From assembly GCF_023243075.1 (NCBI RefSeq), contig NZ_JALKFZ020000188.1, positions 1 to 64,000 of the forward strand: 64,000 bases of DNA, written 5' to 3'. The stretch is from Frankia sp. AiPa1 (GTDB taxonomy: Bacteria; Actinomycetota; Actinomycetes; Frankiales; Frankiaceae). Under the pieces are notes generated by a model. It did no database searches. It was not told the DNA's origin and saw only the letters and a program-made list of their open reading frames with translations. Positions 36,347 to 44,844 of the stretch are shown here, one piece after another. The position numbers and the translations under genes were made by a program. Position 1 is the stretch's first letter, and each line of letters starts with the position of its first letter.

Positions 36347-37324
36347 TCACGCGCCGGCCGAGGCCAGCAGCGCGGTCACGGGGGTCGCGGGGTCGGTGCG
36401 GGTCTCGCGGCACCACGCGCCGAGGGCGTGGGTGAGCTCCGCCGACGTGCCGAGCAGCGCGTCCAGCGCCAGGACCCGGCTGTGGAAGTGATGGTGGTCG
36501 TGCTCCTCGGTGAACCCGATGGCGCCCAGTACCTGCATGGACCGCTCACAGACCCGGCGGCCGTTGCGGCCCGCCAGCGCCTTGGCGATCTCGCTGTATC
36601 GCGGCGGCGCCGCGTCGTCAAGTCTCACCGCCGTCGTCACGACGCTCTCCAGCGCCACGCAGTCGGTCTGCGCCCAGGCCAGCAGGTGACGGACCGCCTG
36701 GAAGGCGCCGATCGGCCGGCCGAACTGCTCGCGGGCGCCGGCGTGCGCCACCGCGAGGGTCAACGTCCCCTCCGCCGCGCCGAGGATCTCCAGCCCCGCC
36801 GCCACCCGGCCCAGGAACAGCCCGCGTGCCCGGGCGGCGACCGCCTCATCCTCGGTGGCCACCGGGGCGAGCTCGGCGTCGTCCACCCGAACCTCGTGCA
36901 GTGCCAGGCGGCCGGGCACCGCCACCCGGACGAGCTCGACCTTCGACGCGGCCACGACGGCCGCTCCTCGCCCGGGCCGGTCGACGAGCAGCGTGCGGTC
37001 GGTGACGTCCCCGACCACGACGAGACGCTCGCCGCGGCGGGAACGGCGAGCGATCGCGGCGACGAGCTGGCCGGGCTCGTGCCCGGTCACGGCGAGGTAG
37101 GGCTGGGCGATCAGGGCGCCGAGCGCGACCGAGTCCGCGAGCTCCCGGCCCTGGGCGCGAAACAGCGCCAGCGCCGCGGAGCGGGCGTCGTGGTCGGTGA
37201 GCTCCGAGAGCAGGTCCCACCAGCCGAGCGCCTCGAGGGGATCCTCGCCGGGAGCGGTCGAGCGCAGTACGGCACCGGCCGCGTCGAGGAACTCGCGGTC
37301 CGACGACGCCACGACCGACGTCAT
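36347..37324 (-). CDS. Acyl-CoA dehydrogenase, smaller subunit of a FadE pair (short)
   Basis: 325 aa, roughly 50 residues shorter than the family norm, mostly in the N-terminal and middle domains. ATG 37324 overlaps the large-subunit stop by 4 nt (ATGA). It keeps HAGAREQFGRPIGAFQAVRHLLA and VLGAIGFTEEHDHHHFHSR, with Glu at the catalytic position. The substrate loop is hardly recognisable. A reduced subunit that needs its partner (37321) for a complete site. Fourth pair. Confidence 0.85.
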   Translation of the reverse strand: MTSVVASSDREFLDAAGAVLRSTAPGEDPLEALGWWDLLSELTDHDARSAALALFRAQGRELADSVALGALIAQPYLAVTGHEPGQLVAAIARRSRRGERLVVVGDVTDRTLLVDRPGRGAAVVAASKVELVRVAVPGRLALHEVRVDDAELAPVATEDEAVAARARGLFLGRVAAGLEILGAAEGTLTLAVAHAGAREQFGRPIGAFQAVRHLLAWAQTDCVALESVVTTAVRLDDAAPPRYSEIAKALAGRNGRRVCERSMQVLGAIGFTEEHDHHHFHSRVLALDALLGTSAELTHALGAWCRETRTDPATPVTALLASAGA

Positions 37325-38478
37325 GGCAGCCGCAGGATCTGCTTGGCGATGGTGTCCAGCTGCATCTGCTGCGAGCCTCCGTAGACGGTGACGATGCGCG
37401 AGAACAGGTATTCCTGCCGGTTCACCGCCACGTGGTCGTCCTGCACACCCACGGCGAGGTCCGGATCGCTGGCGAGCACCCAGTCGTTCACCGCCTGCTC
37501 GCTGGCGGCGAGCATCAGCTTGACGAACGCGGCCCGGGGCCCGAGGACCGAATCCGCGGCGTGCGCGCGGACCCCCGCGAAACTGCTGCTGCGGATCGCG
37601 GCGAGATCGAGCAACGCGTTCCCGAGAAGGGTATCGCCCTCGGGAGCGCCCAGCGAGAGATTGTCAAGCACCTCGCGCTGGAGAAAGTTGTGCCGGAACC
37701 ACCCATAGGTGCCACGCTCGTGCGCGAGGATGTGCATGGCCACCCGCCAGCCGCCGCCGATCTCGCCGACCAGACGTTCCGCGTCGACCGGCACCTCGTC
37801 GAAGGTCACCTCGGCCAGCTCGTCGGTGCCGTTGGCCTGCACGATCGGCCGGACCTCGACGCCCGGGTGGCGCAGGTCCACGACGAAGGCGGTCAACCCC
37901 CGGTGGCGCGACTCGGTCGTCCCGGTCCGGGCCAGGACCAGGCACCAGGTGGCGTACCGCGACCAGCTCGTCCAGATCTTGCGACCGGTGATGGCCCACC
38001 CGCCGTCGCGCGCGACGGCGCGGGTGCGGGCGCTGGCGAGGTCGGAGCCCGCGTCAGGCTCGGAGAAGCCCTGCGACCAGGTCTCGGTGCCGGACAGGAA
38101 CCGGGGCAGCAGCCGCGCCATCAGCGCCGGGTTGCCCAGCGCCGCGAGCGTGGGCGCGAGGACTTCGAGATGCTCGTAGACGGCCATCGAGAGCAGGCCG
38201 TGCCGCGCCAGGGCCTCCCACATGACCGCACGGTGGACGATGTCACCGCCCAACCCGCCCAGCTGCTCGGGCCACCCGTAGCGGGCCCAGCCCTCGTCGT
38301 ACAGGACACGCATGAGCGCGGACGTCGCGGCCACCCGCTGCTCGTACGAGGCGATCGGGTGCGCCGCAGCCTCCAGTGCGGCCGGCCGGGTGGCCAGCCA
38401 CTCCTCGAAGGCAACGGCGTACGCGCACGCGTCGTCACGAAGCGGACCGCTTTCACTGCTCCCAGTTATATGCAACAT
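37321..38478 (-). CDS. Acyl-CoA dehydrogenase, larger subunit of a FadE pair
   Basis: 385 aa from ATG 38478, which lies inside operator E; TTG 38475 is the only nearby alternative. No Shine-Dalgarno can be placed, so the transcript may be leaderless. Motifs: RYGWPEQLGGLGGD, WSQGFSEPDAGSDLASA, IWTSWSRYATWCL, C-terminal TVYGGSQQMQLDTIAKQILRLP. First gene of the eight-gene operon running to 30864, and unlike the other pairs here the large subunit comes first. Confidence 0.87.
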   Translation of the reverse strand: MLHITGSSESGPLRDDACAYAVAFEEWLATRPAALEAAAHPIASYEQRVAATSALMRVLYDEGWARYGWPEQLGGLGGDIVHRAVMWEALARHGLLSMAVYEHLEVLAPTLAALGNPALMARLLPRFLSGTETWSQGFSEPDAGSDLASARTRAVARDGGWAITGRKIWTSWSRYATWCLVLARTGTTESRHRGLTAFVVDLRHPGVEVRPIVQANGTDELAEVTFDEVPVDAERLVGEIGGGWRVAMHILAHERGTYGWFRHNFLQREVLDNLSLGAPEGDTLLGNALLDLAAIRSSSFAGVRAHAADSVLGPRAAFVKLMLAASEQAVNDWVLASDPDLAVGVQDDHVAVNRQEYLFSRIVTVYGGSQQMQLDTIAKQILRLP

Positions 38479-38493
38479 TGACGTCAATATAGG
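38472..38493. promoter_or_regulatory. TYRA-array operator E, overlapping a start codon
   Basis: Boxes TTGA 38478 and TCAA 38484 form a perfect 12-bp palindrome (ATTGACGTCAAT, 38477-38488), flanked by GCAA 38472 and TAGG 38490 in the same 6-bp phase. It covers the ATG of the minus-strand dehydrogenase gene and ends 55 bp before the plus-strand crotonase start. Confidence 0.62.
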
Positions 38494-38547
38494 AACCTGC
38501 GAACCTCGAAGCAACGTTGAAGGTCGCGGGCAGACTGAGGGAGTGAC

Positions 38548-39336
38548 GTGGTCGAGCGCGAGGACACGGGAAGCCCGGTACTCATCGAGGACCGGGGCCC
38601 GGTGCGGATCGTGACACTCAACCGACCCGCGACGCTCAACGCCTCGGACGAGGGCCTGCACGGCGCCCTCGCCGAGGTGTTTCCGGCGATCGACGCCGCC
38701 GACGGGGTGCGTGCCGTCGTGCTCACCGGCGCCGGCAAGGCGTTCTCGGCCGGCGGCGATCTCACCCTGCTCGACCGCATGGTCGGCGACTCCGAGCTGC
38801 GGAGCCGGATCATGGCGGAGGCCGCGGCGATCGTGCGGAGCATGATCGCGGTGCGGGTGCCGATCATCGCGGCCGTGAACGGGCCGGCCGTGGGCCTGGG
38901 CTGCAGCCTTGCCGCGATGAGCGACCTGGTGGTGATCGAGGAGCAGGCCTTCCTCGCCGACCCGCACGTCCTGCTGGGCCTGACCGCCGCCGACGGCGGC
39001 GCCCTGGTCTGGCCGCTGCTGATCAGCCTGCAGCGGGCGAAGGAGTACATCCTGCTCGGGGACCGGATTCCCGCCCAGGAGGCGCTGCGGCTGGGGCTGG
39101 TCAACCGGGTCGTGCCCCGCGGCGAGGCGGTCAGTACCGCGCTCGAGCTCGCCAGCCGCATCGCGGATCTGCCCCCGCAGGCGGTCGTGGGGACGAAGGC
39201 GCTCATCAACAGTGGCCTGCGCGAGGCCGTGGCGTCATGGCTGTCCGGGGGTCTGGCCAGCGAGACGGCGTCGTTCGACGAGCCGGCGTTCCAGCAGAAC
39301 CTGGCGCGGATGCTGAACAGAACAGGAGCTGCCTGA
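38548..39336 (+). CDS. Enoyl-CoA hydratase/isomerase (crotonase) family protein
   Basis: 262 aa from GTG 38548 with GAGGGAG upstream. VRIVTLNRPATLNASDEGL, FSAGGDLTLLDRM, oxyanion loop VNGPAVGLGCSLAAMSDLVV, then FLADPHVLLGLTAADGGALVWPLL and AKEYILLGDRIPAQEALRLGLVNRVVP. Catalytic Glu positions are replaced by hydrophobic or Asp residues, so the precise reaction is open. Divergent from the operon at 38478 and translationally close (2 bp) to the ligase gene that follows. Confidence 0.87.
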   Translation: MVEREDTGSPVLIEDRGPVRIVTLNRPATLNASDEGLHGALAEVFPAIDAADGVRAVVLTGAGKAFSAGGDLTLLDRMVGDSELRSRIMAEAAAIVRSMIAVRVPIIAAVNGPAVGLGCSLAAMSDLVVIEEQAFLADPHVLLGLTAADGGALVWPLLISLQRAKEYILLGDRIPAQEALRLGLVNRVVPRGEAVSTALELASRIADLPPQAVVGTKALINSGLREAVASWLSGGLASETASFDEPAFQQNLARMLNRTGAA

Positions 39337-39338
39337 CT

Positions 39339-41012
39339 GTGGCGGACGGGAACGCGAACGAGCCGACCAGCGGGGACGGGGCGACCGGCGCGGGCGGTGG
39401 TCCGGTGGGCGGCGCGGGCGGTGGTCCGGTGGGCGGCGGCGCGGGCTACCCGCGACTGGCCGGAGTGCGGGCGGAGCTCGGCGAGCGCTACCGGGCCGAG
39501 GGCCTGTGGGACGAGCGCCGCCTCGCCGACGGGATCGAGGCCGCCGCGGCGAGCCGTCCCGACGCGCCGGCCGTCGTCGACAACGAGGCGCGGCTGACCA
39601 ACGCACAGCTCGCCGCCGCCGTGTCCGCCGGGGTGTCCACCCTGGTCGGACGCGGGGTCCGACCGGGCGACGCCACGATTCTCATCGCCGGCAACACCCG
39701 CCACGGCGTGATCGCCTACCAGGCCCTGCTGCGCGCCGGTGCCACGGTGGTCGGCCTCGACCGGCGCAGCGGCGTGGCGGACGTGCGCTTCGCGGTCGAG
39801 GCGCTGCCGGGCGAGCCGTGGCTCATCGTGCCCGACGGCGAGGCCGAACGGCTCGCCGAGGCGCTGGCGCCGGCCGAGGGCCGGGTGCTCTCGCTGGAGC
39901 GGTTCGCTGCCGCGCCGGACCCGTCGGCGCCGCCCGTCGCCTGGGTCGAGCCCGACCGCGACCGGGCCGCGATCATCATGTTCAGTTCGGGCACGACCGG
40001 ACGTCCCAAGGGGGTCGTCCACTCGCTCAACACGTTGACCGCGGGCCTGTTCAACCTGGAGCGCTCCGTCGGCGACGACCCGGTGGCGACCTTCCTCGTC
40101 AGCCCGCTGACCAGCATCACCGGGCTCATGCAGCTCCAGCTCGCGGCCGACCGGCATGGCACGCTCCTGCTCGAGGACCGCTTCGACGCCGTCCAGACGC
40201 TGGCGCGGATCAACGCCGAGTCCCCGACCCTGCTCGGCGGCGCGCCGGTGATCCCCGAGCGGCTGCTCACCGCCGCGGCCGCCGCCGGTCCGGACGTGCC
40301 GGTGCGGCTTCGGCGGCTCGCCCTCGGCGGGTCGATGCTGCCCCGGCCCCTGCTGGAGCTGGCCACCGACCGGTACGGCATCGAGATCGTCCGGATGTAC
40401 GGCTCGTCCGAGGCACCAACGTTCTCCGGCAGCCTGTACGACGACCCGCGGGAACGGCGGCTGGCCGACGACGGCGTCCCCGTGCGCGGCGGCGAGGTGC
40501 GGGTCGGCTCCTCGGCGCATCCGCAGGAGGGGCTGCTGCGCGGACCGAACCTGTTCCTCGGCTACCTCGACCCGGCCGACGACGCGGGTGTCTTCGAGGA
40601 CGGCTGGTACCGCAGCGGCGACCAGGTCGACTTCTCCGGCGGCCGGCTGACCGTCGTCGGGCGGCTCAGGGAAATCGTCAACCGCAACGGGCTGAAGATC
40701 TCGCTGTCCGAGCTCGACGAGGCACTGGTCGGCCTGCCGGGCTCGGTCGAGCACGCCGCGTTCGGACTGCCGGACCCGGTCACCGGCGAACGCCTCGCGG
40801 TCGCGGTCGCGGCCGGTGACGGCGCTTCCGTGACCCTGCAGGACGCGATCGACCACCTGCTGGCCGGCGGCATCGCCAAGCGCAAGCTGCCCGAGCAGCT
40901 CGTGCGGTGGAAGGGCCCGCTGCCCCGCACCGCATCCGGAAAGATCATCCGCTCGCGGCTCGTGATGGACGCTCCGGCGATGGACAGCGACCTCGCCGAC
41001 CGCTTGCGCTGA
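39339..41012 (+). CDS. Acyl-CoA synthetase / AMP-dependent ligase
   Basis: 557 aa from GTG 39339, 2 bp after the crotonase stop; AGGAG lies 14 nt upstream. A Gly-rich leader of ~35 residues (two GAGGGPVG repeats) precedes the fold. Motifs: IMFSSGTTGRPKGVVHS, MYGSSEAPTFSG, WYRSGDQVDFSGGRLTVVGR, and RTASGKIIRS with the catalytic Lys. Third ligase in the island. It probably activates a substrate of the linked crotonase pathway. A strong terminator follows 7 bp after the stop. Confidence 0.9.
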   Translation: MADGNANEPTSGDGATGAGGGPVGGAGGGPVGGGAGYPRLAGVRAELGERYRAEGLWDERRLADGIEAAAASRPDAPAVVDNEARLTNAQLAAAVSAGVSTLVGRGVRPGDATILIAGNTRHGVIAYQALLRAGATVVGLDRRSGVADVRFAVEALPGEPWLIVPDGEAERLAEALAPAEGRVLSLERFAAAPDPSAPPVAWVEPDRDRAAIIMFSSGTTGRPKGVVHSLNTLTAGLFNLERSVGDDPVATFLVSPLTSITGLMQLQLAADRHGTLLLEDRFDAVQTLARINAESPTLLGGAPVIPERLLTAAAAAGPDVPVRLRRLALGGSMLPRPLLELATDRYGIEIVRMYGSSEAPTFSGSLYDDPRERRLADDGVPVRGGEVRVGSSAHPQEGLLRGPNLFLGYLDPADDAGVFEDGWYRSGDQVDFSGGRLTVVGRLREIVNRNGLKISLSELDEALVGLPGSVEHAAFGLPDPVTGERLAVAVAAGDGASVTLQDAIDHLLAGGIAKRKLPEQLVRWKGPLPRTASGKIIRSRLVMDAPAMDSDLADRLR

Positions 41013-41018
41013 TAGCGC

Positions 41019-41067
41019 GGCACCCGGCCGCCGGCGGGAGCGCAGCCGCCGCCGGCGGCGGGGTGCC
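41019..41067. terminator. Long stem-loop terminator
   Basis: 19-bp arms with one mismatch (41019-41037 with 41049-41067; GGCACCC at the base) and an 11-nt loop, in the gap between the convergent ligase and thioesterase genes. It is followed by two tandem TGCCACCCTGGT copies (41064-41087). Confidence 0.8.
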
Positions 41068-41116
41068 ACCCTGGTTGCCACCCTGGTGTGGCTGCCCGCT
41101 GCCTCGGACCGTTCGG

Positions 41117-42436
41117 CTACATCGCCGTCCGGTGATCGCTGGTTCCGGGACGGTTTGGCATCGGCCGGACCATGGCGTCCACGGTGAAGGACGCGACCAG
41201 CGCGCCGCCCTCGGTGTACACCCGGCATTCACTGTGGGTCATCCCGCCGCTCGCGACGGTGGAGAGGTGGTGGTAGCGCAACCACTGGTCGGCGCGGATG
41301 TCGGCGTGCAGCGACAGGCCGATCGCGTTGATGCCGGTCGACAGGGTCCGATGCGCCTGCCACTGGCCGACGCCGGCGTGCGGACGCATCGCCGCCGCGA
41401 TCGAGAGGTGCCCGGTGAACTGGGCGAGCAGCGCCGCGTGCAGTGGCTGGTCGGCCGGCACGTCCCGGAAGCGGATCCAGGTGTCGATGGTCGGCGGGCC
41501 GACCGGTGCCGCCGGATCGTCGTCGTACTCCCCGGCGGGGATGCGCAGGTCCCGGCCGGTGACCGTCATGTCGTACGGCTCGGACTCGTAGGGTCCCGGG
41601 GCCGGCGGTGCCGGCGCGTCGTGCCGGAAGACGTCCGCGCCGGTCGTGTCGAGCAGCAGGGTGCCGGACGCACGGCGCTTGCCGCCCTGGCTGATGTGCG
41701 CGGTGACGGTGGTGAAGGTGCGGCCGTTGTTGAGCTCCTCGAGCTCCACCGCCAGCGGCTCGCGGGCGTCCGCGATCCGGTAGAACGCCATGTGCGCCGA
41801 GACGACGCGACGGCCCGGGGCATGCCGGCTCGCGGCGACGATCGCCTGGCCGAGCATCTGGCTGGCCTCCACGACGGGCCGGCCGGGGCTGGCCAGGAAG
41901 GTGCTGACGTAGCGGCGGTCGCCGTCCGGCCGCACGTCCAGAATGTCGATCAGGTCCTTCGCGTCGCCCCAGGTGGGGAACTGCTTCACGGTGACGTCCC
42001 GCGGATCGTCGCCGTCCACGCCGTCCACGAGCTCGACGCGCACCCGGTTGTGGTCGAACGCGGCGAACTCCGCGAGCCACTCCAGGCCGGCGGCCGGCTC
42101 GGTGTAACTCCACAGCACGTCCTGGCCGTCAACGACCTCGCCAGGCGTCACAGCCTGACCCCATCCGGTGATCGCCGGCGGGACCTTCCCCTCGATCGAC
42201 CACGTCCGCCCACCACCCTTGATCGCACTCGCGGCCAGCTCTCCCGCGGGCGTGAACAGATCGAAACGGACGTCGCCACGCGGGAAGTGGAGTTCCGCGG
42301 CCTGGCCCGGTTCCTGGACGCGCACCGCCTCGGTCGACTCGGCGACCAACTGCTCGCCCCACCAGGCACGGGCTCGGTACGGCGAGCGGACGACCGTGAC
42401 CGGCCGCTCGGCGGCTGTCTGCTCGGGGACTGTCAT
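41117..42436 (-). CDS. DUF427 fused to acyl-CoA thioesterase (TesB-type double hot-dog)
   Basis: 439 aa; ATG 42436 with GAGAGGCAGATC upstream. Residues ~13-110 (SPYRARAWWGEQLVAEST...HFPRGDVRFDLF) match the DUF427 beta-rich domain; from ~135 on it is a TesB-like tandem hot-dog (QMLGQAIVAASRHAPGRRVVSAHMAFYRIAD, and the second half NAIGLSLHADIRADQWLRYHH...). The common TesB C-terminal wording H-x-D-...-W-L-Y is present. It would hydrolyse acyl-CoA to free CoA, releasing dead-end esters. The fusion with DUF427 is unusual and the role of that domain is unknown. It is 96 bp after the hot-dog gene on the same strand. Confidence 0.85.
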   Translation of the reverse strand: MTVPEQTAAERPVTVVRSPYRARAWWGEQLVAESTEAVRVQEPGQAAELHFPRGDVRFDLFTPAGELAASAIKGGGRTWSIEGKVPPAITGWGQAVTPGEVVDGQDVLWSYTEPAAGLEWLAEFAAFDHNRVRVELVDGVDGDDPRDVTVKQFPTWGDAKDLIDILDVRPDGDRRYVSTFLASPGRPVVEASQMLGQAIVAASRHAPGRRVVSAHMAFYRIADAREPLAVELEELNNGRTFTTVTAHISQGGKRRASGTLLLDTTGADVFRHDAPAPPAPGPYESEPYDMTVTGRDLRIPAGEYDDDPAAPVGPPTIDTWIRFRDVPADQPLHAALLAQFTGHLSIAAAMRPHAGVGQWQAHRTLSTGINAIGLSLHADIRADQWLRYHHLSTVASGGMTHSECRVYTEGGALVASFTVDAMVRPMPNRPGTSDHRTAM

Positions 42437-42532
42437 GATCTGCCTCTCCGCGTCTCTGCCGGCACCTGGGTGGCGCCTTCTGATGGGCCGTACGCCCGCG
42501 GGATACTCGCCGCGGGCACCTGCCGGTGGATC

Positions 42533-43396
42533 TCAGCGCGGCGCCGGGAAGATCCGGGTCGTCGCGACGATGGCGAGGGCGTCCGTCGCCGAGTCATGGA
42601 CCTGGACCGTGCCGACCTCACCGTGCGAGGTGGCCCGCGCGACGGCGGGACCGCGGCGCACCGGGCGCAGGTACTGCATCCCGAGCGAGGAGAGGGTCGC
42701 GCCCGGCGTCAGCGACCGCACCGCCTCCTCGATGATCACCGGGACGAGACCGCCGTTGAGCGTCCCCGCCGCGTTGGACACCTCGGGCCGCAAGGGCATC
42801 GAGGCCGTCCCCGGCTCGGTCTGCTCGCAGCGCAACCGGTCGGCGAAGGGCTCCGGCAGCGGTCCGTAGCGCCGCCTCAGCGAGTCCAGCGCCCAGCGCA
42901 GTCCGGGCATCCGCAGGGTCGGGTCGGGCGCCGGGACGAACACCGAGCCACCCACGCCGAGCAGCCGGCCGTCCTCGTCGAGGAAGTCGATCGCGGACAC
43001 CGCCACCGTCTGCCCCGACTTGACCGCCCGGCCGACGCCGCGGACGGTTGCGCCCACCGGAATCTCCCGGAACAGGTGCACGTCAAGGGAGAGCGTGACC
43101 GGGATCCGCGGCTCGATCCCGCGCACGGCGAGCAGGCCGAGAACCACGTCGGCGAGACAGGCCAGCGCCGACGTCCGCAGCCACGGGGTACCCGGCACGG
43201 CGAGCTCGGGAACGGCCGGCATCGTGCCGTGCAGCTCGGCGCCGACCTCCTCGACGCTGAGGTCCAGCTCGCCGATGACGTACCGCTCGGCCGGCCCGGA
43301 GCCGGATCCGCTCGTCGACGTCCGCGGCACCACCGCGTCCACCGCGTCCACCGGCGCCACGTTCTCACCGGACGCCCCTTGCGCGGTCGACGTCAC
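42533..43396 (-). CDS. Tandem hot-dog thioesterase (PaaI/4HBT-like)
   Basis: 287 aa from GTG 43396. Two hot-dog halves: one around LRTSALACLADVVLGLLAVRGIEPRIPVTLSLDVHLFREI with a GVGRAVKSGQTVAVS strand, the other around PEVSNAAGTLNGGLVPVIIEEAVRS with LSSLGMQYLRPVRRGP. NGGLVPVIIEEA resembles the PaaI motif (HGG...DxA), the usual His being Asn here. Likely acyl-CoA thioesterase. First gene of a two-gene unit with the DUF427-TesB fusion. Divergent from the SDR genes across operator F. Confidence 0.8.
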   Translation of the reverse strand: MTSTAQGASGENVAPVDAVDAVVPRTSTSGSGSGPAERYVIGELDLSVEEVGAELHGTMPAVPELAVPGTPWLRTSALACLADVVLGLLAVRGIEPRIPVTLSLDVHLFREIPVGATVRGVGRAVKSGQTVAVSAIDFLDEDGRLLGVGGSVFVPAPDPTLRMPGLRWALDSLRRRYGPLPEPFADRLRCEQTEPGTASMPLRPEVSNAAGTLNGGLVPVIIEEAVRSLTPGATLSSLGMQYLRPVRRGPAVARATSHGEVGTVQVHDSATDALAIVATTRIFPAPR

Positions 43397-43976
43397 CGCG
43401 CCACCCCGCGCCACTGCCCGCGATCCCTGCCTGCCATCCCACTGCCCTCTCGTCGCACCCCGGTACCCGCCATCACGACGCGACGGGTCCGGACCCGTTC
43501 TGACTCTAAGGTCGACCGTGCACACAATGTCGTGTTTGTGGGACCGCGCAGCGGCCGGCGGCCGGCTGGCGGGGCCCGGAGGCCGTCCGGGAGCCGGGCG
43601 ATCCCGCGCGCGTGGACCCGAGACGTCGCACCATGGGTCAGGACGGCACCATCCGGCCGCGACGGACGATCGATGACAACGCAACATCGATATCGACATT
43701 GACATCGAACGACCCATTGCGGTCTGATGGCGGCGGTCGCCGGCAACATCATCCGACCAGGACGAACCGCCCGGAGCGCTCGCAGCCGGGGAGTGCCGCC
43801 CGTACCGGGGCGGCCCGCGACCGGGTGTCGCGGTGTCCCCACCGGGGTCAGCGGACCGGGCACTTGGGCGGACGCGGCCTGGCCGGCACCTCTGGGCGAC
43901 CGGCCAGGCCGCCCGCTGGCGAGCAGACGGACTCACCGGCCCACGTGCGCCGGACAGACGAACGGGAAGGTTCCCC
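43397..43976. other. Divergent regulatory region with operator F
   Basis: 580 bp without a recognised gene between the thioesterase and SDR starts. Operator F lies near its middle. Confidence 0.6.
43685..43708. promoter_or_regulatory. TYRA-array operator F
   Basis: Four perfect boxes TCGA 43687, TCGA 43693, TTGA 43699, TCGA 43705, preceded by GCAA at 43681 in phase (as at site E). Hexamers read CATCGA, TATCGA, CATTGA, CATCGA in direct succession. Confidence 0.68.
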
Positions 43977-44834
43977 ATGGGCAAGCTTGACGGCAGGGTC
44001 GCGTTCATCACCGGGGCCGCGCGCGGTCAGGGCCGCAGCCACGCGGTGCGCCTCGCGTCGGAGGGCGCCGACATCATCGCGGTCGATCTCCTCGAGCAGA
44101 TCGAGAGCGTCCCCTACCCCCTGGCCACGCCGGAGGACCTCGCCCAGACCGTCAAGGAGGTCGAGGCGCTCGGCCGCGGCATCGTGGCGGTGAAGGCGGA
44201 CGTCCGCGAGCGCTCGCAGCTCAAGGCCGCCCTCGACCAGGGTCTCGAGCGCTTCGGCCGGCTCGACTTCGTCCTCGCCAACGCCGGCATCTGCCCGTGG
44301 AAGGACCTCACCCTCGCCGGCGGGTTCGTCGACGGCACCGACGTCGACCTGATCGGCGTGCTGAACACCGTGGCGGTCAGCCTGCCGCATCTGAAGGCGG
44401 GTGCCTCGATCGTCCTCACCGGTTCCACCGCCGGGCTGATGAAGGGCACCACCGAGGTCCTCGGAAACACCGGTGGCGTGGGGTACGCCTGGGCCAAGCG
44501 GACGATCTTCCAGTACACCGAGACCTTCGCCCTGCAGCTCGCCCCGCACAGCGTGCGGCTCAACGCCGTCCACCCGACCAACACCAACACCCACCTGCTG
44601 CAGAACCAGGAGATCTACAAGGCCTTCCGGCCCGACCTGGAGAACCCCACCCGCGAGGACGCCGAGATCGCCTTCCCCGCACTGCAGGCGATGCCGATCC
44701 CGTACATCGAGCCGAGCGACGTCAGCGACCTGGTGCTGTTCCTCGTCTCCGACGACTCGAAGTACATCACCGGGCAGAACTTCCGCGTCGACGCCGGCGG
44801 CATGCTCAAGACCGACGCGGCGCCGGGCCTCTGA
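43977..44834 (+). CDS. Mycofactocin-type SDR oxidoreductase
   Basis: 285 aa from ATG 43977 with GGGAAGG upstream. Opening GKLDGRVAFITGAARGQGRSHAVRLASEGADIIAVDL and the extra YPLATPEDLAQTVKEVEALGR insertion are the signature of the mycofactocin-coupled SDR group (TIGR03971), which keep NAD bound and pass electrons to mycofactocin. Active site GVGYAWAKRT (Tyr/Lys), NAVHPTNTNTHLL, and C-terminal YITGQNFRVDAGGM. The mycofactocin genes themselves are not in this window. It is 10 bp upstream of a second SDR. Confidence 0.87.
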   Translation: MGKLDGRVAFITGAARGQGRSHAVRLASEGADIIAVDLLEQIESVPYPLATPEDLAQTVKEVEALGRGIVAVKADVRERSQLKAALDQGLERFGRLDFVLANAGICPWKDLTLAGGFVDGTDVDLIGVLNTVAVSLPHLKAGASIVLTGSTAGLMKGTTEVLGNTGGVGYAWAKRTIFQYTETFALQLAPHSVRLNAVHPTNTNTHLLQNQEIYKAFRPDLENPTREDAEIAFPALQAMPIPYIEPSDVSDLVLFLVSDDSKYITGQNFRVDAGGMLKTDAAPGL

Positions 44835-44844
44835 CCACCACGGC

